64,000 bases of DNA from Sphagnum magellanicum (taxonomy: Eukaryota; Streptophyta; Sphagnopsida; Sphagnales; Sphagnaceae), in assembly GCA_021904315.1 (NCBI GenBank), contig CM038920.1:10292001-10356000 (forward strand), given 5' to 3'. Below the pieces are notes generated by a model. It worked only from the letters and a program-made list of their open reading frames with translations, was not told the DNA's origin and searched no databases. The position numbers were made by a program, and so were the translations under genes. This document shows positions 1-11,201 of the stretch, piece after piece; position 1 is the first letter of the stretch, and every line of letters begins with the position of its first letter.

Positions 1-85
1 GTTTTTTGGGGGCACTTTGTAGTCCAGAATCTAGGCAGATGGAGAATGCTCAGTTTTGATTTTTTAAAAGATCCACATTTTTGCA

Positions 86-125
86 GGTAGGTAGGTAGGT
101 AGGTAGGTAAGTAGGTAGGTAGGTA
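86..125 (+). repeat. (GGTA)n microsatellite
   Basis: About ten GGTA units with one AAGT-type interruption. The same tetranucleotide forms the middle of family A elements, so it may be a trace of one. Confidence 0.9.
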
Positions 126-1757
126 CTTACTGACCACTTTTGCTCATGGGATAAATAAAGAGTCTGGAGAAGTGTGGTTTGGAAAGTGTGCCCTGGGAAA
201 AAGCAATTTGTCTGTTTTGTTAGTGAATATATATATATAATATAGCCAGCCATTTATTTGCTCTCCTTGAGAGTCCACCCACCACAACTTAACAGTGTAC
301 CTATATTTCTGTGCAGTGTGGATGGATGGTGGGTGGACTAAAATTGGTTTAACAAATCCCACCAATGTCATCACTCTAGATGGATGCTAGTGGGTGGACT
401 AAAATTGGTTTTTCATTGAAAAAATCCCAAGATTCTGGTACCCATTAGAGATTTGAAGTACTTCATTTGTCAAAGTCCCGTCACTAGTAGTAACAAAATG
501 AAATTTCATTTATTTTGTGAATATTTTGGAGAACACAACAACACAAACAACAACACTTTCAGTTGTTTAAAACAAGTTGAAAAATGGAGTTTTTTTTTTT
601 CCACTAGTGAGTGTGATCAAATAAGTTAAAACCCAAATTAATGTTGGGTTTATACATGTGCTGTTTTGTGTGTTTAGTTCATTTTCTGTTAATTTCTGTG
701 GACTGAAAAGCTTTGCTTCCACACTCACCTGACATGTACTTTTTAGTTTTATTTTATTGTATACAAGGGTGAGAACCGACATTTGGGTTTAAACCCAATA
801 CCTGATACGGGTATTAAACTTTTTAAAGAAAAAGAACCTGATCAATTCTCATGATCCGTGGTTCTCAATTTAATGAGAACCGGAAAACTCCATTTTCAGC
901 AGCCCTTGGGTGAGAAAAAAAATGATAACCAAAAGGATTCAAGATGAGAACCGACCTGAAAATTGATTCCTCAGAACCACCCAACACTGGTTATTACTTC
1001 CTTGGTGTCATTGATGGCATATGGAGTGCCCTTCTTTTGTTCCATGACACTCTTACTACGCCTTTGGAGTGACCCTCTTTTGTTCCATGACTCTCTTACT
1101 ACACCCATAAGGACTAGCAGGATGATATATCATTACTATATCCCACACAACATTGCTGAACATGGGTGACAATTTGTTTCTAGGCGCCCAATGAGGTGAG
1201 CCAGTATGAGTACAACTTACAGAATGGGCCCAGTTTTTTTTTTCCTTTTCAATGTGTATTGGGGGATGGAGAACTTGGAAAATTTTGTGTGTTTAGGGGT
1301 TTTGTTCCCTCACATGACACCAATAATGTTGTTCCTAATATACTTTCTCAAAATTTTCCCCATAAGTCTGCAAAATTTGTCTCATATGCTTTGTTGCCTA
1401 ACGTTCCCTGTGTGTTATTCCAACAGTTCTCATGTGCCATACATTGCATTCCATTTATCCCATATGCATTGCTAAATGTTTCATTTGGTTGTCCCCAAGT
1501 TCTCAGGCATCCTCCATGTTGTACTATTCTGTTTGAAATGGGCTTAATTTCAGAGTTCTTATGGAACTCAATTATCAAGTAATCAAAATTTTCAATTATT
1601 TTAACTAATTTTCGGAGATGAAATAAATTTGAAATTCAACAATTATAGAGTGACCCATTGGTCCCAAAACTGCAAAGCAAAAAACTTACACATTGCCTTG
1701 TTGAGGGATTTCCAACCCCAAACTCCCTTTGCTCCACTTTGGTGTTCAAAAGACTTT

Positions 1758-1913
1758 ATAACTGGGTTGATAACCAAGTCAAAACTCAATAACTGAGCAC
1801 ACTGGTTCTAACTCCTAACCTGCCGATGTTGGACTGGTGCCCGGTTTGGCAGGTTACGAGTTAGAACCAGTGTGGTCAGTGTGTGTGTTTGACTTGTTTA
1901 TCAACCCAGTTAT
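1758..1913. repeat. 156-bp inverted repeat (hairpin, MITE-like)
   Basis: The left arm starts ATAACTGGGTTGATAA and the right arm ends TTATCAACCCAGTTAT. The inner blocks ACACTGGTTCTAACTC and GAGTTAGAACCAGTGT pair exactly, and TAACCTGCC with GGCAGGTTA close around a short GC-rich centre. The arms are about 70 bp with few mismatches. It could be a tiny MITE or the source of a hairpin RNA; no clear target-site duplication. Confidence 0.65.
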
Positions 1914-4900
1914 CAAGTCAATTATTGATAACCTACCCGTTGGTTATTGATTTTTTTGATAAATCATTAATTTGATAACCAGCTGGTAATTAAATTTCAA
2001 AAATCTAATAACCTACTTGGATGACTTGATTATCATTCAGGTAGGTTATAATTACTTAAACACTAATACAAAAAAAATAGAAAACAGTTTTTTTAATTAG
2101 AAAACCTTATAATAATGGGCAGGATAATAAGCATATCAACTGATTATTTAACAATCTAACCTTATGCATGTTTGATGGTTATTACTCAATTTTTTTGATA
2201 ATGTATTCAGAAATTTTAAAAAATTGATATTGATAACTTGTATGGTCCCAAAAAGATTTAAAAAAAAGAAACTTGATGGTTATTAGAAAACAAGAATTGG
2301 GCAACACTGGTTGGAACTGTTGGTGTTGATGCTAATTAGTAAAAATCAAACTCAAATTGGAACGGTGTCTGATTTTTGGAATTGGTTCTAGAATTAAGAA
2401 TTGAACCCATATCTAGGTTCCCAGTTTTATGTATGTGTAGAATGTAGATTTTTCAAAAAAAAAAAGGTTCTGGAAAAGAATAAGAATTAGGGTTTGATCA
2501 GCAGTTAATTGCTAGTTCTCGTCCCAACTAGATCAGAACTCAATCTGATTTTCAAAATTGAAACTAAAACTAGAATCAGATTTTTTTTTAAAAAAAATTT
2601 GGTGAGAAGAAGTGAATATGGAATTGGGCTCCTGATTCCATTTATGTGTGGAACTGGAACCATTCTAATTTATTTTGTAAAACCAGAACAAGGTTCTTCA
2701 TAAAAGTAAGGAACTACCCAACATTGGTCTATACTCAATACTACCCTTCAATGGAATAAATAGTTGATGGTTACCTTTTTAAAACAACTCCACCCATAGT
2801 TGGCATGTGATCCTAAAACAATGTTCTTTCCATCCAAGATTACTTATCTATGGATTCCAAGCTCCACCCATAAACATGAACTTGGGATAATAAAAAGGTA
2901 GAATTAGTGTTGGTAGGTTCTAGGATTTTGATAGGTTTAAATTACAAGTCAAGGTCTCTAAAACAAAGGTTCCAGATTTGTTGAAACCGTTATTGGAACC
3001 TAGCTGGGCAACCAACCTATTTTCAAGATGGAACTAAAACTTGAACCAGGGTGCAACCAACCTTGTTTAGAGTAGGTTTAGGTTCACTAGGTAGCTAAGT
3101 ACAATTTCTTTTAAAAACATAAAAAACTTGACCCAAAATTTTAGCATGTTATTGCATTTGATTGGTTGCACATAATTAATACTAATTGTTTACATAAGCT
3201 CTATTTTGAACTATGTGCACTAGTTGAATAAACTAATATTTCACAAAAGATTTTTTGATTTAGTTGCGCATGATGAAGATGGAACTTGGTCTTAAATTAA
3301 AGCTTCTCAAAATTCTTTTTGAAAATGACAAGACCTAGAGGGTTAGAAATTCAAAAAACCAATTACAAAACTAGATTGAAAGTTCCATCGACAAAAAAAA
3401 AAAAAAAAAACTAGAAAGCGGAGCAAAGGTTAAGTTTGAAATCAAGAATTTGACAACACTGATCAGAACCCTACTCATAACAATCACCTGGACCAATCAA
3501 TACATCTGGCCAATCAAGAGCAGGTGTTAGACTATGCTGAGCTTTTTGGGAACCTTAAACATACTATTGAGCAAAAATGGTGAGCCACATCCATTTTACG
3601 GAGCTTGTGGGCCATGGTGCTTTTCATTTGTTTATAGTAAGACACCCCTGAGTGAAAGAGGCAAGAGCCACATCACAAACAAACACAAATAATGAAGAAC
3701 AGTGGCAGAAGGACACACCATCTAATGGAGTCACCCATTGTGATGCCAAAGATGCCCATATATTTAGGGGTTTGGAGCAATGGGATAAGTTGGGTTCAAA
3801 GGTCCCAACACAATGTGTGGTGTATGATTGATGATTTCCAACAGAGAGTCCATTGTTTGACCTTTCATTTTTGTTCTACCAATTCCTCTCTCAAGTCTGA
3901 CCTTGGCTAAAGGATCACCAAGTTTTACCATTTTGACTGGTGTGGTATTTCATTCTATTGTATTTATTCATTAGCAAATTAAGTAGGTCGGGTGTTCTTA
4001 GGAAGGGCTATTAAAAATAGTGGCAGCCAATTTTAGGAATTTTCATGCAACAAATGAGAAGTTGCGTCATGGAGTTGAACCCCCACCGCCCCCCCTCCCC
4101 CCCATTTTTATTGCAAGTGGGTGGGAAATAGCGGGGTCTTTTTTTCCAAGTTGAGTTTGTTGTGTAGAGTGGACCGTCCAGTGATCACTTTCCACTTGGA
4201 CAGTGGACAGTCGACTTTCCATGCAAGTTTTTGGGAAGGGGGGGGTTCAAAGCAACGTGTTCCCAAGGAACTCCTGACATGTTCCCCAAAGAGTTGCTAA
4301 TAGCATGTCACTTTTATCCCATATGTTTTGGCAAATGTTGTCCTCCTTTCACCTATATATCTGGGCCAAAGGGAAAGAACTCTATACTTCTAAATAGAGC
4401 CTTCTGGTTTGGGGAGCCTCCATAGTTTCAATTCTTTCTTTAGTGATGGGCCAATAAATTTGGCTCTTTGCAACAAAAAAAAATTGAACTTGAGAGGCAC
4501 CTCATCTAATTTAATACGAGGGTGAATAGGTAGAGTGAAATTAAATACGTCCAACAATTACATAGGGTGCCTCCCAAGTTCAAATTTTGATTGGCTCATC
4601 ACAAAAATTACTGAAACTTAAAACACTCCCCAAAATAAAAGTTTACATTCTCAAGATAGAAACATCGTGACTTTACTTTGGCACAACTATATGGGTGAAA
4701 AGAGGACAATTTTGGGCAAAGGACATGGGATAAAAGTGTGGTGCTATTCGGAAAATCTTGTACAAGACCTTAGAACATAAAAAAGAAACCCAATAAGTCC
4801 AACACACTCTCCCCCTCCCCGCAGCCCCACCTCACCTCCAAAAGCAAAAGAACTAGGCCTCCTGGGTGCATGCTACATCACTCCTTTGGCTCCACAGAAT

Positions 4901-5516
4901 TTCTATTCCTCCAGTTGTTTGTCACCATTTTCAACTTAGGCTAATAGCAGGGACATTCAATTGGGGCTGGGATTAGAGCATGTCCAGTGGTGCTCAGTAT
5001 GTGACCCTGTAAAAATATTTCTCACATTTAACATTTAGTTATTAACTTTTTTTTCCAACCCCACCCATAAAACTAAAACTGGGACTCCAAATTGGTTTTG
5101 AGACAATTCTCTAGCCAATCAAAAACAGGGATCAGTCACTAAATATGACTTGAGTATGTGTAACAGACTCTTCCAATGCTCTCCAGGACCCTGGACTATA
5201 TTCATTTTTTCAAGGTCACAACAGTCTACCAGAGTATCTGCAGGATGATATGACTGCTGCACCTCATCCAAGATTTCCAGTACAGGGTCACATACAGAGC
5301 ACAGGTGTAGATGCTCTTAAGGTGTGATAGCTTTGAACCAACTTGATGCAGGTGTAAATGTCATATGTACCCCATTGGGTGGGGGTTTGGGATTAACCTC
5401 AGTTTTCAAAGATGGTCATCAATTTTGTGTACATCACAAAATTGGAACAAAATAAACTACTAACTACCATTACAAAAATGGAGTCCATCCAAAGTTGTGT
5501 CTCCATTACAGATATC

Positions 5517-5588
5517 CAGGGCAACTCTATTACATAATGAGTTGCCTTGGATGCAATCTAATGGAGTTAATGTAATAGAGTTGCCCTG
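5517..5588. repeat. Short perfect stem-loop
   Basis: CAGGGCAACTCTATTACA at 5517-5534 is exactly inverted at 5571-5588, with a loop of 36 bases that holds a further copy of GAGTTGCC. Function unknown. Confidence 0.6.
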
Positions 5589-6604
5589 CATATATGAATA
5601 TGGAGTGGCTCCCATCTCAACCTCACAACTGTGTAACTTTGGCTTCAATCCAATATATAAGATGCATATATTCAACAGCCAAGATTCATTTTAGTGTGGC
5701 AGGTGCTGTTGACAATTTATAACTGGAGTAGTGGAGACGATTAAAAAATGAGGTTGCCAACTGGGTTGAGAGAATCAGTCCTTGCCAAAGAGTACGTCCT
5801 CCTAAAACACTGGGGGCTTGAAATTTGAACCGAGATAGTTCCCCTTATTTTTAATAATAGTAGTCTTGACCCTTCTTTAAGCATCTAGCCTCAGCTATCC
5901 AAATAAAACAAAATAAAATCAACAGGTAACAGCTGAGTAGTGCATGAATGATGGTATACCTACACTACAGCTTCTTTCTATTTCAATAACTAGACAAAGG
6001 ATATATATACTTTAATCTTGGCATTAATCCCAATTCTCCAGTTGCCAACGTTTTGAAGAGAGTTGCTCATTGATGTGTGCTGTACTGGGAGCTAGCTACT
6101 TGTCCATGATGAGGGAAAAAATCGGTAAAATACATATATACCCAGGTACAGTTGTAAAAGCAGGCTACTGCACTGAACCCAAGTAGCTAGTTAGCTAGTT
6201 TGCTAGCAACCTGGGGTTGGATGGAACTGGATGGGTCCCAGAAATGGGTTAGAAAGAAAGTCCCAGCTCTACCCTTTGTAATAATATGTCTGCACTGTAG
6301 ACAAGCATGAGACATGATTAAATCAGTTACCCAACATTCATATTTTGAGAAGAAACCCAACAAGTGGATGGGTAGACAAGCATGAGAGGGTACTGGAAAA
6401 AGTAGTAAAATTCCGTGTAATCATGGTGCAGTGTTTTTCCTGTCTGGGGAATCTCTAGACCGAAGAAGTTTTTAAAAGCCCTAGTACCTTGACAGCCCAG
6501 CGAGGTGCACGTGGAGAGGAAGAGACAGTGGCCGGTGTTTACACTGTTTACAGCAGAAGAAGAAGAAGAAGAAGTAGCAGTGGTACACGGTGACGGTGGT
6601 GGTG

Positions 6605-7023
6605 GGTCCAGAGTGAACCAACCAGCACCCACTAGCTAGTGCACCATCCACTGGATGTCCATTAGGACTCAGTTGTGGATGAACCTCAACTACAGTTAAT
6701 ATCTGATTTCACCTTGATAACCCATTCTGTAAAGAAGTAGGTCCTATATATAGGTAGATAGGTAGTAAAATAGGTGACTAGACTAGGAATGTAGAATATG
6801 GTTCATATTTAGATAAGGGCTGTTCTTACTACCTACCTACTAACAACTCCCTTCTTGTGGGTTGTTTATAGGTAGGTGGTATAGAAAAAGCAACTAAAGC
6901 TCAGCTAACTACCATGGTTAGCCAGGGGACTGGAACCTAACAGAAAACTGTTTCCTAACCACTAGTTACCATCCATCCATCCAACCCTCAGGGTGCACTG
7001 GTGGATGCTGCTTCACTCGGGCC
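6605..7023 (+). mobile_element. Short inverted-repeat element, family A copy 1
   Basis: About 420 bp bounded by inverted ends related to GTGAACCAGCACCCACCAG. Internal landmarks shared by all A copies are, in order: CCATCCACTGGATG, ACTCAGTTGTGGATGAAC, GGTTTCACCTTGGTA, a (GGTA)-rich middle, CCATGGTTAGC, GGAACCCAACAGAAAA and CCATCCATCC. No coding capacity is seen, so it fits a non-autonomous DNA transposon (MITE). No clear target-site duplication was found by eye. Confidence 0.7.
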
Positions 7024-8040
7024 GGTGTGGTGAAGGTCCAAGGCAGAGGACTACTCTCAGGGAGGAACTGTGACTACTACTACTACTACTAAATGCAGCA
7101 TGTCCCTCATTTTGTTTTTTCATTAAAGGATTTTGCATGCACGCCATAGTACATGTGGAGCTTGTGGAGCGTTTATGCTGGGTCAGAATGATGACCACAA
7201 AAAGACTACTACTACTAGTTAAGTCTTTTTCCTATAAAGTAGTAGTTGGTGTTCCCCAGGCTTTGCTGGCACCTGTTAGATTCGACTGGTTTGCTTGACC
7301 GAGTCCAGTCTGTCCTTTTCCCCCTTACTGCATTAGTAGTGAATTGCCACCACCCCTACCCCTCACCCCCACCTTTCTTCACCCACTCAAAGGTCACTCA
7401 GTGTAACTGCATGCGGCCCTAGTTAGGCTTAGGCAATCACTCTAGGGAGGGGGAGGTGGGGGAAGGAGAAGATTGATGCCTAAGCATGACTGAACGGTTT
7501 CGTCACTCTGAGTTTTATGCCTAGGATTGCAGAGATGCTTCGTATGGGAAGTAACTTTTTCTGATGCTTTCAATTTTAAGAGAGGTTTTCTAAGTTGTTC
7601 TTTACTATATTTGCTTGGATTTGTAAGGTTAGCTGCGGATCCTATTTCCTACACAAAGTTTGGTGCCAAGGATTACTAGTTCACACCAGTAGCAACTGTT
7701 TCTGACCGAAAAAGAAAAGAAAGAAAAGAAAAGAAGGGAATGGTAAAGCAGTCTATGGTGCTGCAAAACATAATGAGGTACAATTGCTAAAAAAAGAATT
7801 AATGTGAGTTTTTAAAAATAGCACACATGGGACAACACTCAGTTAGCAAACTAGAGGCCAGCAGGTTAGATCCATAAAATATTAGCCCAAGTATTCACTA
7901 CAAGACAAGATGCATAACAAATATCTTAGAGACCATAGATGTGAAAAATACTCTTGATGAGCCTTTGAGTTTGATGTGACTAATTGAGCAACAACTTCCA
8001 TGAAACCTAGTAAATGTCAACTATGCCTCCAAGGCATGAA

Positions 8041-8345
8041 AGGCCATTTTTTTGGGTTAATTACATGTAAATTTATGTAGGCAAAGTGATTATAATAATC
8101 CATAGAAAGATTTAGCCAAACTTGGCTATAAACAAGATTTGAAAGTAAAAAAATTTAAGCATCCTTCTATAGTTTTGGTTACTTACTTGAATCACTTATA
8201 GAAATCTCGAATTCTTTTCTTAAATTCTTTTCTAATTCTGGCGATTGAAAAATTGCAAAAAAAATTCATTTTCAAAACTTTAAATTTAAATTTCTCCTTT
8301 TCGAAAAGTATTGCCTTAAAGAAAAAGGCCATTTTAAGGTGTTTG
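8041..8345 (+). repeat. Dispersed repeat family F, copy 1
   Basis: Shares the string of motifs TAGCCAAACTTGGCTA, then GCATCCTTCTATAGTTTTGG, with segments at 14925-15160 and 37895-38060 (CTTCTATAATTTTGGCTAC). The element type is unknown and the ends are not defined. Confidence 0.35.
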
Positions 8346-9559
8346 TATCACATTGGCAAACAACATGAACATTTTAACTGGAAAATATCTCTTGTAAAAG
8401 CAAGGATGCTTAACAATGGAGGTGGAGCACCCTTTGTCCACTAAATCTGAGTCCATAATCACCACACATACATGATTTATCCAGAACTATCAATTCTTCC
8501 TTTGCCTTGATCAAAATCTCAAAGAGCAATTGTTTTGCAATTTTGGAGGGTAGTAAATATTGATGTTTGTTATTGTAGGATGTCTACTTCCAAGTGTGAC
8601 ACCTGCTCTAGGTCCAAGCAGCATTTAAGACCATCAATTTGGCTTACAATTTTAGTTACTTGTTCTAGGTGGAACCATTATTTCCACAACTCTGAATCCA
8701 CCTCCAACCTCATATCTCATATAAAGACGACTATTCCAGAGCGTCGAGGGGATTACGGGCACTTTTGTTCTATGGTTTAGGCAGATTCCATCCGGCTTTG
8801 GAGACTCTAGTATTGCATCAGACTACAACTGGTGTACTGCATGATTTCACCCCTAATAATAATAATCCCAACATGCACTCACCTTTAAGTTTTTTAATTT
8901 TGTTTTTTGGTACTCCTTTATTCCTGGAGTGATCAAGAAATAGGAACTCCAAGTTTACATTCAATTATGAGGGGGAACTTTTCAATAAAGTTGTTCAAGG
9001 GGTCTAGCTTCAATGCTATAGCTTAGGGTGCTTAAAAATTCATGCACCTACCGTTTATGCAGGGAATAACTTTTTGGGCACCCCATGAGGCTATACAATA
9101 CTCAATGTAGTCCTCACTCAATACAGTCCAGCGGGACGAGTTCAAAAAGCTCAAAACAGTCACACAGGACAGGTTTTCTAGATTCTCTTCTGAGGTTATT
9201 ATTATTATTACTATTTTTATTATTTTTACCCCATGGGACTAGTTGGAAAATTGGGTGGCCACAAAATCGGATGGGTAGGTAATTCCAAACGTGGCAAGTG
9301 AAAAAATTAGAGGCCACATTAGGATCCATACTTTCACCATGGTAATTTTTCTACTTAGGCTCAAATGTGGGAAAAAAATAAATAAAAATATGGAAAGTAG
9401 TCTAACTTCCCATATATTCCCAAAGGATTACTTGTGTACTTGTGGGCAAGTAATTAGATATGGTCATTACCTCCAGTAATGTAGTTGTGGAAGAAAAAGT
9501 TTGAGAATTGGGTGGGAAAATTGTAACTGACATTGTCCATCAGGGCATTGAAAGCTGAC

Positions 9560-9715
9560 CAAGGTGTGAACTTGGAACATTGGTACCTTGGTTTTCTTGA
9601 GTGAGGCCTCTTAGATGCTATAATTAACCCAGGAAATGTTTTATTTGGACTGGGAGACCCTGATTTAGTCTAAATTTTCATATACTACTAATGTTTAGAA
9701 TCAAGGTCCAATAAG
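9560..9715 (+). mobile_element. Possible degraded family B copy
   Basis: Contains CTTGAGTGAGGCCTCTTAGA, AAATGTTTTATTTGGACTG, GAGACCCTGATTTAGTCTAA and AATGTTTAGAATC, in the same order as the family B interior. The terminal inverted repeats are not clear. Confidence 0.4.
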
Positions 9716-10599
9716 CTTAAGTTTGCTGTTTTCACCAAATACATTCAAATTCATGTTAGATTCGGAAAATGTTGAGCACATAATTACATGTTTAAGGCTG
9801 ATAAATTTGTTCACAATTTCAAAGAGTTCACCCCTCCGCAGTGCCCCCAAGATCAGTTAATTTGTAACTGATCCATGTGTACATGAAACCTCATGATTCC
9901 AAAAGTTGAGTGAATGTGAGTTTCACATTGGTGTGAGGGTTGTGAAGGGTGTACTTTTCTGCCTAAGGAATCAGCACAGATTGTACTATACGTCAGTAGA
10001 GATTGTACTTTGCTTGAGCAAATACAAAACATTGCCCACAAGTTTGGAAAAAAGTAGAGTAGGATTCCATTTATATAGCCCACAACTCAACTCAAACTGC
10101 TGCACAAGATAAATATGTTTCATGATATAATTTACAAAGTCTTCACTCCTCATTACTCACGAAGTATCATCAAAGTTGTTGCATTTGTGAATACATGGGG
10201 ACGTAGTAGCAGAGCAATGTGCAGCTCTGTCAAAGTTCCAAATCCATGAAGTATGTGAATTTAATGAATCACCCATTGCCAGGTGCTGCTGATCATGAAA
10301 TCAAATTCTAGACACACCAAAAGGAACAGGTCTGCAAGCACAAGTATAACACAAGCTGCAGAGAGATTGAGCTTCAATGGAAGTATGTGAAAAGTGTTCC
10401 ACAACACCAAGTTTTATATTTATATTACAGAGCAACAACCTCAATTAGACCAAAATCTTATTTCAGATTTATACATTGGCGATGGTCACCACCCAGTGCC
10501 CCTGTTGAAGTACTACTACTACTTCAACTGCATCCAGCAGGTCGACCACATCATCATGGTAGCTAAAAAATCTAGAGGCCTGTCGTGGGGTCGTGGGAT

Positions 10600-11201
10600 T
10601 TTATTCTTGCAAGCATACATATTGTATAAGTGCAGCTTGGTGCAGCAAGATCATCGGCTAAAATCCTAAAATTCAATCTTAAAAATGTAATTTCCAAGTA
10701 CCATCTTCTTCTTCTTCTTCCTGATGCCAACAACCATCCGATTCCAGCAGCAGCAGCAATCCCTAAAAGCTTGAACCGCATGCATACTCGTCCTTGCGAA
10801 CGAGCCGGTGCAGTAGCAGCAAGCTACAGGACATGAGTTAACACTATTGCTGCAGTCCCTGCTGCAGGAGAGCAGCAATTGTAGATCTCTATGATATGCA
10901 TATGCAGTTCTAGTCCAAGTAGAGTACTGGAGTCTTCGAATCATCTAGGATCATAAATCAATTTCTGACATGACTAGTGGAAAACTGCAGAAAGAAGCCT
11001 TGAAGGTTCTAGGGATGGATTTGAACTTTCAGATCATGGGGTACTGTTTTGAAGTCTAGTAAGATCATTTCTCTATCTAGAACGAACGAGCCCGGCGGTC
11101 ATAGTATTGAACTGTATGTAGTGTGGTGGGGCGGCGGGGGTGGTACAGTACCTCTTCTACAGACAATTTTTATATGTACAAAATTCCAGATTCTTACTAG
11201 A
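10600..11201 (-). other. Likely 3' UTR of the HD-Zip gene
   Basis: The sequence after the TAG stop at 11202-11204 has no long open frame on the minus strand that continues the gene. The first AATAAA hexamer met downstream is at 10600-10605 (minus strand). Plant poly(A) signals are loose, so this end is only a guess. The stretch includes short GCT/CAG and GAA runs (about 10704-10758) similar in flavour to those in exon 3. Confidence 0.3.

Larger units (their letters stand above)
126..6600. other. Intergenic region, no gene recognised
   Basis: Open frames are at most 128 codons, low in complexity and without known motifs. The region holds a 21-bp direct repeat (TGGGTGGACTAAAATTGGTTT at about 330-350 and 391-411), a roughly 45-bp tandem duplication around 1040-1110, the hairpins at 1758 and 5517, and many ATAACC-rich short repeats between 1.7 and 2.3 kb. 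Confidence 0.6.
7024..10590. other. Intergenic region downstream of the HD-Zip gene
   Basis: No supported gene. Contains (TAC)n at about 7073-7090, an AAAG-rich run near 7715, the family F copy at 8.04 kb and a degraded family B copy at 9.56 kb. Open frames of 60-91 codons show no recognisable domain. Confidence 0.55.

Noticed and set aside
1196-1582. 128-codon open frame on the plus strand
   Set aside because: No known domain, Phe/Pro/Cys-rich low-information composition, and overlapping open frames on both strands. Most likely chance.
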